A stretch of DNA of 64,000 nucleotides from positions 1 through 64,000 of the forward strand of contig JAEWEY010000006.1 of assembly GCA_023389105.1 (NCBI GenBank), written 5' to 3'. The first letter of the stretch is position 1; every line of letters begins with the position of its first letter. The notes under the pieces were generated by a model. That model saw nothing but the letters and a program-made list of their open reading frames with translations, searched no databases and was not told the origin of the DNA. Position numbers and translations under genes: made by a program. The stretch is from Pseudomonadota bacterium (lineage in GTDB: Bacteria > Pseudomonadota > Alphaproteobacteria > Sphingomonadales > Sphingomonadaceae). This document shows positions 43,299-50,862 of this stretch, in pieces.

Positions 43299-44080
43299 GC
43301 CGTCACTCTCGCCCAGATCGGCAGATGGTCGGAGGCTTTTCGGGCCGCTGGGCTCATGTGGACGCCGGCGGCTTCGATATCGAGATTCTTGTCGACGATG
43401 ATCCGGTCCAACGCCGCGACCGGGTGGCGGGCATGGAAGCTGTTACCGGTCGGAGCGATGTGGAATTCGTCGCACAGGTCGTTGAGGCACCCCGCCGCGG
43501 TGCGCCACTCGTTGGTGTCGCCCATCAGCACCGTTGGCATCTTTTGCGGCCGGGCGGCGACGGCCTCCATGATCGCCCGCATCTGCCGCTTGCGCCACAG
43601 GCCGCTGAGGTCGAGGTGCATGCCGACGACCCGCAGCGGGCGCTCGTCGATCAGCAACTCGGCTATCACCGCGCCGCGGGGTTCGAGCGTCGGCAGCTCA
43701 AGCGCCACGGCGTCGAGGACGCCGATATGCTGCTTCACCAGGATCGCATTGCCGTGCCACCCGAGATTGCGAGTGTTGAGCTTGAGCAGGCGGTCGCTGT
43801 GCTTGCGGACCTTGTCGAACATCCGTTTGTGGCGGACGCCGAGGTGCACCGGCTTGTAGGTACCGTGACGGTCGATCAACTCATGCGGTACTGCCGACCC
43901 GCGGCCGCCGACCCGCTTGTCGGCTTCCTGCAGGGCGACGATATCGGCGTCGATCTCCTGCAGGACGTCGAGCACGCGCCTCGGATCGCGCCGCCGGTCG
44001 AGGCCGACGGCTTTGCGCATATTGTAGCTGGCCAGGGTGATCGACGCGCCTGAGGTCACGGGAGCGCCAACAACGGCCAT
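43295..44080 (-). CDS. endonuclease/exonuclease/phosphatase (EEP) family protein
   Basis: The 261-residue product has the EEP four-layer fold motifs: LASYNMRKAVG near the N-terminus, IVALQEADKRV (catalytic Glu), VVGMHLDLSG, LMGDTNEW and the C-terminal ASDHLPIWARV (Asp-His). It could be a DNA nuclease or a lipid/phosphoester phosphatase. The sequence alone does not decide. It starts 12 nt after gyrB on the same strand, so it may be co-transcribed. Confidence 0.9.
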   Translation of the reverse strand: MAVVGAPVTSGASITLASYNMRKAVGLDRRRDPRRVLDVLQEIDADIVALQEADKRVGGRGSAVPHELIDRHGTYKPVHLGVRHKRMFDKVRKHSDRLLKLNTRNLGWHGNAILVKQHIGVLDAVALELPTLEPRGAVIAELLIDERPLRVVGMHLDLSGLWRKRQMRAIMEAVAARPQKMPTVLMGDTNEWRTAAGCLNDLCDEFHIAPTGNSFHARHPVAALDRIIVDKNLDIEAAGVHMSPAARKASDHLPIWARVTA

Positions 44081-44092
44081 CGCAGAGGGTTC

Positions 44093-46582
44093 CTAAACGT
44101 CGAGATTGGCGACGTTCAGTGCATTGTCCTGAATGAACTCGCGGCGCGGCTCGACGACATCGCCCATGAGGCGCGTGAAGATCTCGTCGGCGACATCCGC
44201 CTGGTCGATCGCGACCCGAAGCATTGAGCGGTTGAGCGGATCGAGCGTGGTTTCCCACAGCTGTTCCGCGTTCATCTCGCCAAGGCCCTTGTAGCGCTGG
44301 ATTGACAGGCCCTTGCGGCCCGCGGCGAGGATGGCGTCCAGCAATTGCGACGGTCGCGCAACAAGTGTTTCGCCCTTGCCGATCGTCAGCGCCGCTTCGT
44401 CGCCTTCCGCTTCCTCGGTCGTCTCGGAAACCTCCGCCATTTCTCCCGACGTCGCCTTGATCGACACCAGCTTGCGGGCGCCGGCGTAGATTTCGGCCTG
44501 CTCGGCAGCCAGCGTGTGGAGCTTGCGTGCTTCGGCCGAGGCGATGAATGCCGCTTCAATGATGTGGTGATCGGTCACGCCGCGCCACAGCCGTTCGAAG
44601 TGGAATCCGCCTTCGTCGGTCATCCGCGCGGTCCAGCGCGCTTCCGGATCGCCCTGGTCGAGACGGCGGGTGACTTCGGCGAGGCGCTCGGTGCGGTCGG
44701 CGGCGTTGATTGCCGGATCGAGCGCGCCGCCCAGCGCCAGCGTTTCGACGATCACCGGATCGTAGCGGCGCGGCGCATAGTGCATCAGCGTCCGCAGGCG
44801 GCGGGCATGGTCGACCAGCGCCAGCAGCGGCTGGCCCGAGCCGATGCCGTCGAGCGAGGTCAGCTGGACGCCGCCACGGACGAGATAATCGTCCAGCGCG
44901 GCTTCGTCCTTGAGATATTCGACCGCCTTGCCGCGGGTCGCCTTGTAAAGCGGCGGCTGGGCAATCAGCAGATGCCCGGCCTCCACCAGCTCCGGCATCT
45001 GCCGGTAGAAGAAGGTCAGCAGCAGGGTGCGGATGTGCGCGCCGTCGACGTCGGCGTCGGTCATGATAATGATCTTGTGGTAGCGCAGCTTCTCGAGGTT
45101 GAATTCCTCGCGGCCGATGCCGGTGCCCATCGCCTGGATCAGCGAGATGATTTCCTTCGACGAGAGCATGCGGTCGGTCCGCGCGCGCTCGACGTTGAGG
45201 ATCTTGCCGCGGATCGGCAGGATCGCTTGAAACTCGCTGTTCCGGCCCGACTTGGCCGAGCCGCCGGCGCTGTCGCCCTCGACGATGAACAGTTCGGAGC
45301 GCGCCGGATCGCGTTCGCGGCAGTCGTGCAGCTTGCCGGGCAGGCCGGTCACACCCATCACCGTCTTGCGGCTGGCGTCGCGGGCCTTGCGCGCCGCTTC
45401 ACGCGCCGCCGCGGCATCGATGACCTTCTGGATGATAGCGCGGGCGTCGGCGGGATGCTCTTCCAGCCACTCGCTCATCTTGTCGCCCATTAGCGCTTCG
45501 AGTGGCTGGCGGACTTCCGAACTGACCAGCTTGTCCTTGGTCTGCGAGCTGAACTTGGGATCGGGCAGCTTAACCGAGACGATGGCGGTAAGCCCTTCGC
45601 GCATGTCGTCGCCCGTCAGGCTGACCTTTTCCTTCTTCAGCATGCCGGACTTGTCGGCATAGGCGTTGAGGGTGCGGGTCAGTGCGGCGCGGAATGCGGC
45701 AAGGTGGGTGCCGCCGTCGCGCTGCGGGATGTTGTTCGTGAACGGCAGGACGTTCTCGTAATAGGAATCATTCCATTCCAGCGCGACGTCGATGCCGATG
45801 CCGTCGCGAACCGCCGAAATGGCGATCGGCTCCGGGAAGAGCGGGTTCTTGGCGCGGTCCAGATATTTGACGAAGGCCGCGATGCCGCCCTCGTAATAGA
45901 GCTCATGCTCGACCCGCTCCTCGTGCCGGGCATCGGCGAGGATCATGCGGACGCCCGAGTTGAGGAAGGCGAGCTCGCGGTAGCGGTGCTCCAGCCGTTC
46001 GAAGTCGAACTCGGTGATCTTGAAGGTCTCGGGGCTGGGCAGGAAGGTTACGCGGGTGCCCTTCTTGCCGTCGGGCGCCTTGCCGACGACCTTGAGCGGC
46101 GCAACCGCGTCGCCGTGGCGGAATTGCATGTAATGCTCTTCGCCATCGCGCCAGATGGTGAGGTCGAGGAACTCGCTGAGCGCGTTGACGACGCTGACGC
46201 CGACGCCGTGGAGGCCGCCGGACACCTTGTAGGCATTGTCGTCGGACGTGTTCTCGAACTTCCCGCCGGCGTGGAGCTGGGTCATGATGACCTCGGCCGC
46301 CGAAACGCCTTCTTCGGGGTGGATGCCGGTCGGGATGCCGCGGCCATTGTCCTCGACCGTGACCGAGCCGTCGGGGTTAAGCTGGATCAGGATGCGGTCG
46401 CAGTGACCGGCCAGCGCCTCGTCGATCGCATTGTCCGACACCTCGAACACCATGTGGTGGAGGCCGGAGCCGTCGTCGGTGTCGCCGATGTACATGCCGG
46501 GCCGCTTGCGCACGGCGTCGAGGCCCTTGAGCACCTTGATGCTCTCGGCGCCGTATGAATTTTGATTGGGGTCGGTTGCCAT
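44093..46582 (-). CDS. gyrB: DNA gyrase subunit B
   Basis: The 829-residue ATPase subunit of gyrase has the GHKL motifs SDNAIDEALAGH, VEDNGRGIPTG and GGLHGVGVSVVNAL, a transducer domain and the TOPRIM elements (IVEGDSAGGSAKSGR and IIMTDADVDGAHIRTLL). It ends with the IQRYKGLGEMN block and a normal C-terminus. The length is typical of alphaproteobacteria. With GyrA it introduces negative supercoils. Confidence 0.98.
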   Translation of the reverse strand: MATDPNQNSYGAESIKVLKGLDAVRKRPGMYIGDTDDGSGLHHMVFEVSDNAIDEALAGHCDRILIQLNPDGSVTVEDNGRGIPTGIHPEEGVSAAEVIMTQLHAGGKFENTSDDNAYKVSGGLHGVGVSVVNALSEFLDLTIWRDGEEHYMQFRHGDAVAPLKVVGKAPDGKKGTRVTFLPSPETFKITEFDFERLEHRYRELAFLNSGVRMILADARHEERVEHELYYEGGIAAFVKYLDRAKNPLFPEPIAISAVRDGIGIDVALEWNDSYYENVLPFTNNIPQRDGGTHLAAFRAALTRTLNAYADKSGMLKKEKVSLTGDDMREGLTAIVSVKLPDPKFSSQTKDKLVSSEVRQPLEALMGDKMSEWLEEHPADARAIIQKVIDAAAAREAARKARDASRKTVMGVTGLPGKLHDCRERDPARSELFIVEGDSAGGSAKSGRNSEFQAILPIRGKILNVERARTDRMLSSKEIISLIQAMGTGIGREEFNLEKLRYHKIIIMTDADVDGAHIRTLLLTFFYRQMPELVEAGHLLIAQPPLYKATRGKAVEYLKDEAALDDYLVRGGVQLTSLDGIGSGQPLLALVDHARRLRTLMHYAPRRYDPVIVETLALGGALDPAINAADRTERLAEVTRRLDQGDPEARWTARMTDEGGFHFERLWRGVTDHHIIEAAFIASAEARKLHTLAAEQAEIYAGARKLVSIKATSGEMAEVSETTEEAEGDEAALTIGKGETLVARPSQLLDAILAAGRKGLSIQRYKGLGEMNAEQLWETTLDPLNRSMLRVAIDQADVADEIFTRLMGDVVEPRREFIQDNALNVANLDV

Positions 46583-46775
46583 GGTGGAGATATAGGGATT
46601 CCGCGCCGGAAGTCACGCGCCTGCGCGCCTGCGCGCGCGCGAGGCCGGGTGAAAGATTCTCCGCAACCGCGAAGACAGAATTGTCACTCTGATTGAGTGA
46701 AATCGGGGGGTCTTCCACTTCGTCCACTTTGTTACCCTGGCTGGTGACGTCCGCAGAGCGAAGGAGGGTCGACGG

Positions 46776-46881
46776 GTGACAGATCACCGGCAAGGCGACG
46801 GTCATCGACAAGGATGACATCCGCAGTCTTTGGGCGTGCAATCCGGTTGCGCTTGAGGATGCGGTCATCACCGCAGGCTAA
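46776..46881 (+). pseudogene. frameshifted remnant of a small DUF3606-like gene
   Basis: A perfect AGGAGG precedes GTG at 46776, but that frame stops after 13 codons. One frame over, codons 46780-46878 read through IDKDDIRSLW and VALEDAVITAG and stop at a TAA inside the palindromic repeat. The W-x(6)-L-x-x-A-V-x-x-A-G pattern resembles the end of DUF3606 proteins. The likeness is weak and rests on few residues. Confidence 0.25.
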
Positions 46882-46910
46882 TGTCCACAATGGGTGGAAA
46901 GCAGACGTCG
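46878..46910. repeat. REP-like palindromic element, degenerate copy
   Basis: CTAATGTCCAC-aatgggtggaaa-GCAGACGTCG matches the copy at 47551-47584 in inverse orientation for its border (GCAGGCTAATGTCC) and in the loop AATGGGT-GAAA. The stem is decayed. Such elements are dispersed in many sphingomonad genomes (recall). Confidence 0.6.
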
Positions 46911-46924
46911 GGCCGTCACGCCTT

Positions 46925-47485
46925 TTAGTTGGGCTCTTTCACGCGGGGCGGAAAATCGACGTTAGGACATTCCAACGACAGCGGCGTCTGCCTTTTGCAC
47001 CCTTCTGGCCGATAATTCGGTGGTGGCGGAGGGGGCGGTGTCGCAGTGCAGAATGCTGGGAGACAGGGATAAGGCGGTTCGCCTACCCCTGCGGAGTTCG
47101 CGGTCTCGACGTTGACCCAAACGGTAAGCGCCTCGGGTCGAACACTTTTGAACATGGATGGCGATAACACGAAACTTTGTTCGATAACCTCATAGTATGA
47201 GTTCAGCGCTGCGGCGTCGGGCGCCCGCTCGCGGCGACAATTTTTTAGGTGGCCGGTGGCTGCTACTGAACATTTGAGAGACGTCATCGTGTATCGGGCC
47301 ATTCCCGCTCGAAAGGCGCGCTCAGCGTCCATCTTGGTGAAGGTTCGAGCCCATACTGGGTCGATGGGCGATTTCGTGTCTTCGTTAAACGCGTAGGTGT
47401 CAGTCCCGACCATCGCGACGTTCTTGCCAGCTGCCCAAGCCGTTGCGCTCAAAGAGCAAGCCAAGACATAGACGAACCATCTCAT
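46925..47485 (-). CDS. exported protein of unknown function with Cys-rich, polyproline C-terminus
   Basis: The 186-residue product has a signal peptide (MRWFVYVLACSLSATAWAAG), a central polar domain with R-A-F-R-A-G-M, C-S-V..G-H-L-K-N-C-x-R-E, and a C-terminal tail with a proline run and about five cysteines. The C-S-V-x-x-x-G-x-L-x-x-C pattern recalls the TonB-C-like domain of secreted sphingomonad proteins, only tentatively. An open frame extends far upstream, but it passes through a REP-like palindrome and is not credible. Confidence 0.6.
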   Translation of the reverse strand: MRWFVYVLACSLSATAWAAGKNVAMVGTDTYAFNEDTKSPIDPVWARTFTKMDAERAFRAGMARYTMTSLKCSVAATGHLKNCRRERAPDAAALNSYYEVIEQSFVLSPSMFKSVRPEALTVWVNVETANSAGVGEPPYPCLPAFCTATPPPPPPPNYRPEGCKRQTPLSLECPNVDFPPRVKEPN

Positions 47486-47550
47486 GCTCTGCGATTTGGT
47501 CTTGATACCGGAATTTGTCGAGCTTGATGCCGGTGGCCAAAGCGCCGCTT

Positions 47551-47584
47551 CTAACGTCCGCAATGGGTCGAAAGCGGACATTAG
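47551..47584. repeat. REP-like palindromic element, well-preserved copy
   Basis: CTAACGTCCGC and GCGGACATTAG form an 11-bp stem (one G-T pair) around a 12-nt loop AATGGGTCGAAA. The element supplies the stop codon of the overlapping minus-strand gene (47581-47583). Translations of this repeat give the recurrent SAFDPLRT/NGSKADI strings seen in sphingomonad spurious proteins (recall). Confidence 0.75.
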
Positions 47585-47988
47585 CCTGCGCTGTGTGGTG
47601 AGCCCTCCGACAATGGATCGTGCGCGAAGACGAGCCAGGCGAAGCTTAGCGCCAGGAGGCCCGCCGCTGCGCCGACGCCGATAAGCGTTGGCGGCAATTG
47701 GCCGCGCGAGGCGGCTTTCGCGAGCGTGAGCGCCGCGGTGGCGAAGAGGACGAGGTTTCCGAGCCCGAGCGGCCGGGCATAGATGCCGCCGATCCGGTTG
47801 CGGCGGCTCATCCAATCCATCGCCGCGAAACCAATCAGGCTGCCGCCGAACAACTGGATGAAGATGGGCAGTGCGCTCGATGCGGCGCCGTCGATCGCCC
47901 TTGCGATTTCGACCGGCGCGACGAGGCCGGCGATCCCGGCGATAAACAGAATGATCGCGCTTAGCGTGAGGATAAACCGTCCGGCCAT
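47581..47988 (-). CDS. DUF4345-like small membrane protein
   Basis: The 135-residue product has four hydrophobic segments and short loops: ILTLSAIILFIAGIAGLVAP, a Gly-rich QLFGGSLIGFAAMDWMSR, and LGLGNLVLFATAALTL. It resembles DUF4345 four-helix membrane proteins of unknown function. Its last codons (Ala-Gly-stop) are encoded by the border of the REP-like palindrome, so the natural C-terminus may have been altered. Confidence 0.65.
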   Translation of the reverse strand: MAGRFILTLSAIILFIAGIAGLVAPVEIARAIDGAASSALPIFIQLFGGSLIGFAAMDWMSRRNRIGGIYARPLGLGNLVLFATAALTLAKAASRGQLPPTLIGVGAAAGLLALSFAWLVFAHDPLSEGSPHSAG

Positions 47989-48061
47989 GATCCAGCCCGT
48001 TTCCACAATCCGTACCTAGCAGCAACCGGGATGACGGACCCAAACCCGGCTCGCCAAGACT

Positions 48062-48079
48062 GTGTTATGCGTGTAACAC
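48062..48079 (+). promoter_or_regulatory. GTGTTA-n6-TAACAC inverted repeat before the M13 gene
   Basis: A perfect 6-bp dyad with a 6-nt spacer lies 30 nt upstream of the start codon. It could be an operator over the promoter. Its right arm shares GTGTAACA with the dyad upstream of the DUF4139 pair. Confidence 0.4.
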
Positions 48080-48108
48080 GCACCGCCAGGGTCACAAGGG
48101 GCTATCGA

Positions 48109-50118
48109 ATGCGCAGGTTCGTCACATGGATCGTTGCGGCTGCCGGTGTCGCGATGGCGGCGGATGCCGGCTTGAGTGTGCCGACCACGGAGCGCGCGGC
48201 GCCGCCACGACTGTTGCCAACAGGTGATGGGATCGACCGGTCGGCGCTCGACATGGGCACGGACCCGTGCACGAACTTTTACCGGCATGCGTGCGGCGGA
48301 TTCATCGCGAGCCATCCGGCCACTGCGGAGCATCCGCTGATCGCGCTTGCGGACCTGCAAGCCAACAGCGATTTCGACCGCAGCCTGACCCGACTGCTCG
48401 GCCAGCCGGCGCGCGGGGACCGCGAGCTGGAACGGCTGCAGCGTTTCTATCAATCCTGCCGCCAGGGAACGGCCGGTGACGAAGCGCTGTTGCGGCGCTG
48501 GCTCATCCGGATCGACAGCGCAAAGAGCCGGTCAGACATTCGGGCGCTGACGCGGGACCTCGCCGCTATCGGCGTCGACGCCTTCATCAATTATGGCGGG
48601 CGCCCCGATCGCAACCGGCTGGATCGTAACCGCGGCGAAATTCATCCTGGCGCGCTGTGGGCGCAACCGGAAGCGGTTGCCGCGGTTTTTCGCGCGAGCG
48701 GGCGGCCGGATACGGTGGCCGCGCGCGAGGCAGCGGCGGTGGCCGACTTGACGCAGCGCCTCGTCAAGCAGCGTAACGAACGATGGGACGCGGCCAAGGC
48801 CGAAAACCCACGAACCATCGCGCAACTTCAGGCGATGGATCCGGCATTTGACTGGCCGGCCTATCTGCGCGCCGCTGGCGCGAGACCGGGAAAGGCGGTC
48901 AACGTCACCTCTCCCGCTTATCTGCGCGCACTCGACAAGGAGTTTCGCAGCCGGCCGTTGCCGGAGTTGCGCGCCTATCTGCGCTGGGCGTTCCTCTTCT
49001 CGCTGCGCGGCGAGCTGCCCCGGTCGTACGATGCCGCGCTGGCACAATTGCCGATGAACTGGCGGCCGCAGTTGGCCGACGAGGACCGGCGCTGCCGCGA
49101 TTCGGCCGTGCGGGCGATGGGCGTCGAGTTCTCGCGGCAATATTCGAGCCGCGTGCTGGGCGTTCCCGCGCGCGACGCGGCACGGCGACTGTCGGAAACC
49201 ATTCGCGCGGAGATCATTCGATCGATCGGCGAGGCCAACTGGCTGTCGCCCAAAGCGCGCGCGGCGACCGCGGACAAGCTGCGGCACACCGACCTCAAGA
49301 TCGGCTTTCCCGACCTCTGGCCGGCGACGGGGCAATATCCCGTGAGCCGCGATCGTTTCCTGGCCAATGTCCTTGCCAGCCGGCGATTCGAGCAGCAGCG
49401 CGAATGGGCGAGAGCCGCCCAGCCGCGCAGGCGAACCGCCTGGGAAATGAAAGTCAGTCCGTGGGTCGGCGAAGGAATGGCGGCGGCGCGGCTGGTCATT
49501 CCGAACGGCTTCCCGGACGCCTTTTCCAATTCACTGATAATGACCGCTGCGTTCCTGTCGGCCCCTCGGTTCGACGCGACCGCTCACGACGAGCTGAACT
49601 ACGCGACCTACGGGTCGGTGTTCGCGCACGAATTCGTGCACGTGGCGCAACTGCATATGTTCGGCCCTGCCGGCGAAGATGCCGAGCTATGGGAACCGCA
49701 GGACGACAAGGCGGCGGACGCAAGGGGGCAGTGCGTCATCGACCAGGCCAACGCCTACCAGGCGCTACCCGGGCTGCATCTCGCGGGGGCAGACGAATTT
49801 CCGGAAAATGTCGCTGATTACGGTGGCTTGCGACTAGCTTACGAAGCGCTCACGCGTTCGCTGGGAGACAAGGTCGACCGGCGCAACGCGCTGAACAGCA
49901 GTCCCGCACAGCGCTTCTTCTACCGCTATGCGCAATCCCACTGCACGTCGCAAACCGACGCGAGCTTGCGCGACGCGGTAGCGAACGATGGGCACGCGCC
50001 GGCGGAGTTCAGGGTCAACGGGCCCTTGTCGAACATGCCAGAATTCCGGCGCGCCTTTAATTGTCCGGCACAGGCGCCAATGGCGCGGCCGGCGGCCCAG
50101 CAGTGCCGGGTGTGGTGA
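48109..50118 (+). CDS. divergent M13 (neprilysin/PepO-like) zinc metallopeptidase, exported
   Basis: The 669-residue protein has a signal peptide, the N-terminal M13 opening (DPCTNFYRHACGGFI), zinc motif HEFVH and downstream ENVADYGGLRLAYEA providing the third ligand. The usual HEISHGFD context and the Asn-Ala-Tyr substrate-binding motif are replaced (HEFVHVAQL; SNSLIMTAAFLSAPRFD). It is therefore an outlying member whose specificity may differ. AAGGGG before the ATG at 48109 decides the start. An earlier start at 48031 is unlikely. Confidence 0.88.
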   Translation: MRRFVTWIVAAAGVAMAADAGLSVPTTERAAPPRLLPTGDGIDRSALDMGTDPCTNFYRHACGGFIASHPATAEHPLIALADLQANSDFDRSLTRLLGQPARGDRELERLQRFYQSCRQGTAGDEALLRRWLIRIDSAKSRSDIRALTRDLAAIGVDAFINYGGRPDRNRLDRNRGEIHPGALWAQPEAVAAVFRASGRPDTVAAREAAAVADLTQRLVKQRNERWDAAKAENPRTIAQLQAMDPAFDWPAYLRAAGARPGKAVNVTSPAYLRALDKEFRSRPLPELRAYLRWAFLFSLRGELPRSYDAALAQLPMNWRPQLADEDRRCRDSAVRAMGVEFSRQYSSRVLGVPARDAARRLSETIRAEIIRSIGEANWLSPKARAATADKLRHTDLKIGFPDLWPATGQYPVSRDRFLANVLASRRFEQQREWARAAQPRRRTAWEMKVSPWVGEGMAAARLVIPNGFPDAFSNSLIMTAAFLSAPRFDATAHDELNYATYGSVFAHEFVHVAQLHMFGPAGEDAELWEPQDDKAADARGQCVIDQANAYQALPGLHLAGADEFPENVADYGGLRLAYEALTRSLGDKVDRRNALNSSPAQRFFYRYAQSHCTSQTDASLRDAVANDGHAPAEFRVNGPLSNMPEFRRAFNCPAQAPMARPAAQQCRVW

Positions 50119-50477
50119 CCGTCGTCGCTCAGCCCTTGCCCTGAAGCTCGTTGCGAAACAGCCAGATCACGCCCGCGCAAGAGACGGTCCAGATCGTCGC
50201 AAGGGCGATGACGAAGGTGATCACTGGGTGGGTCCGATCAAACGAGGAAAGTAGCTAAGCGCTTCACGTCTACTTTTGTTGCGTTGCAACAAAACTGTCC
50301 CGCGATGACACCATGACGTCACTGGACATTCGGAGAAATCGCCAATGCATGGGGCGGATTCCCGCACAAGACCGCCGCACTGCGGCAAGAATTGGCGGTT
50401 TCTTCCCGTTGGCACGCTTCCTGAATGACCATAGTCAGCGGGCGCCGGGTAGCTCCGGCACGATAAGGGGCAAGACG
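50119..50477. other. 359-nt intergenic stretch with a strong dyad
   Basis: No certain gene is present. A 31-codon minus-strand frame with GTG start (50129-50224) encodes one hydrophobic helix but has no ribosome binding site. The palindrome at 50274-50294 is the main feature. The right part leads into the 73-residue gene and should hold its promoter. Confidence 0.55.
50274..50294. promoter_or_regulatory. perfect TTTTGTTGC-gtt-GCAACAAAA palindrome
   Basis: A perfect 9-bp inverted repeat with a 3-nt centre sits between the M13 gene and the small membrane-protein pair. No T-run adds to a terminator reading, and the symmetry suits an operator or a weak transcript hairpin. Confidence 0.5.
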
Positions 50478-50699
50478 ATGAAGAGTGTTACGCAAGGCCG
50501 GACAGGCGAAGCGGAAATGCCGACCCACCTGCTGGCCGGCCTGTTGATGGAAATGGCGCGCGAAGCGAAGCCTGCTGCCGCGCGGCCGGGCAAGGTGCCG
50601 TTGAAAGTCTACGGCGTGATGGCAATCACTACGATGCTGACGTTCGCAACGCTGGTCAGCGGTTATCAATTGCTCTTCGCGCCCCAGGTTTTCGCATGA
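50478..50699 (+). CDS. small single-pass membrane protein, first of a coupled pair
   Basis: The 73-residue product has an amphipathic N-terminus (PTHLLAGLLMEMAREAKPAA) and one membrane helix near the C-terminus (YGVMAITTMLTFATLVSGYQ). AAGGGG lies seven bases before the ATG at 50478. Its stop overlaps the start of the next tiny gene (ATGA). Size and topology resemble small regulatory or respiratory-complex subunits, but I do not recognise the family. Confidence 0.65.
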   Translation: MKSVTQGRTGEAEMPTHLLAGLLMEMAREAKPAAARPGKVPLKVYGVMAITTMLTFATLVSGYQLLFAPQVFA

Positions 50700-50815
50700 T
50701 GCGCGCCGCTATCGAATGGTTCGACCGGTTCGCCGCAAACCCGTGGGCGCTGTCGTTCACGAGCTTTGCGCTGACGGCCCTGGTGATCCGGTCCGGCCAG
50801 CTACCGACCTTCTAA
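50696..50815 (+). CDS. 39-residue membrane peptide, coupled to the preceding gene
   Basis: It starts within the ATGA overlap of the preceding gene. The peptide has an amphipathic start (RAAIEWFDRFAANPW) and a single hydrophobic helix (ALSFTSFALTALVIRSG). The overlap and the similar layout of its partner argue that it is translated. A GTCCCG/CGGGAC stem lies 15 nt downstream of the stop. Confidence 0.5.
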   Translation: MMRAAIEWFDRFAANPWALSFTSFALTALVIRSGQLPTF

Positions 50816-50862
50816 CCAACAGCGGAGGCGTCCCGACCCTCAAGCCGGGACAATCCTCGTGA

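Larger units (their letters stand above)
46583..46924. other. 342-nt intergenic stretch upstream of gyrB
   Basis: It holds the gyrB promoter region, a (GC)-rich alternating tract at about 46615-46650, a frameshifted small-gene remnant at 46776-46881 and a degenerate REP-like palindrome at 46878-46910. I see no intact gene or RNA here. Confidence 0.6.

Noticed and set aside
44345..46558. Two long plus-strand frames (382 and 284 codons) opposite gyrB
   Set aside because: They are antisense shadows of gyrB with no motif or ribosome binding site.
46925..48043. A 372-codon protein reading through the whole minus-strand stretch
   Set aside because: The upstream half passes through a REP-like palindrome and overlaps the DUF4345-like gene. 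A signal peptide with its own start at 47485 marks the real gene.
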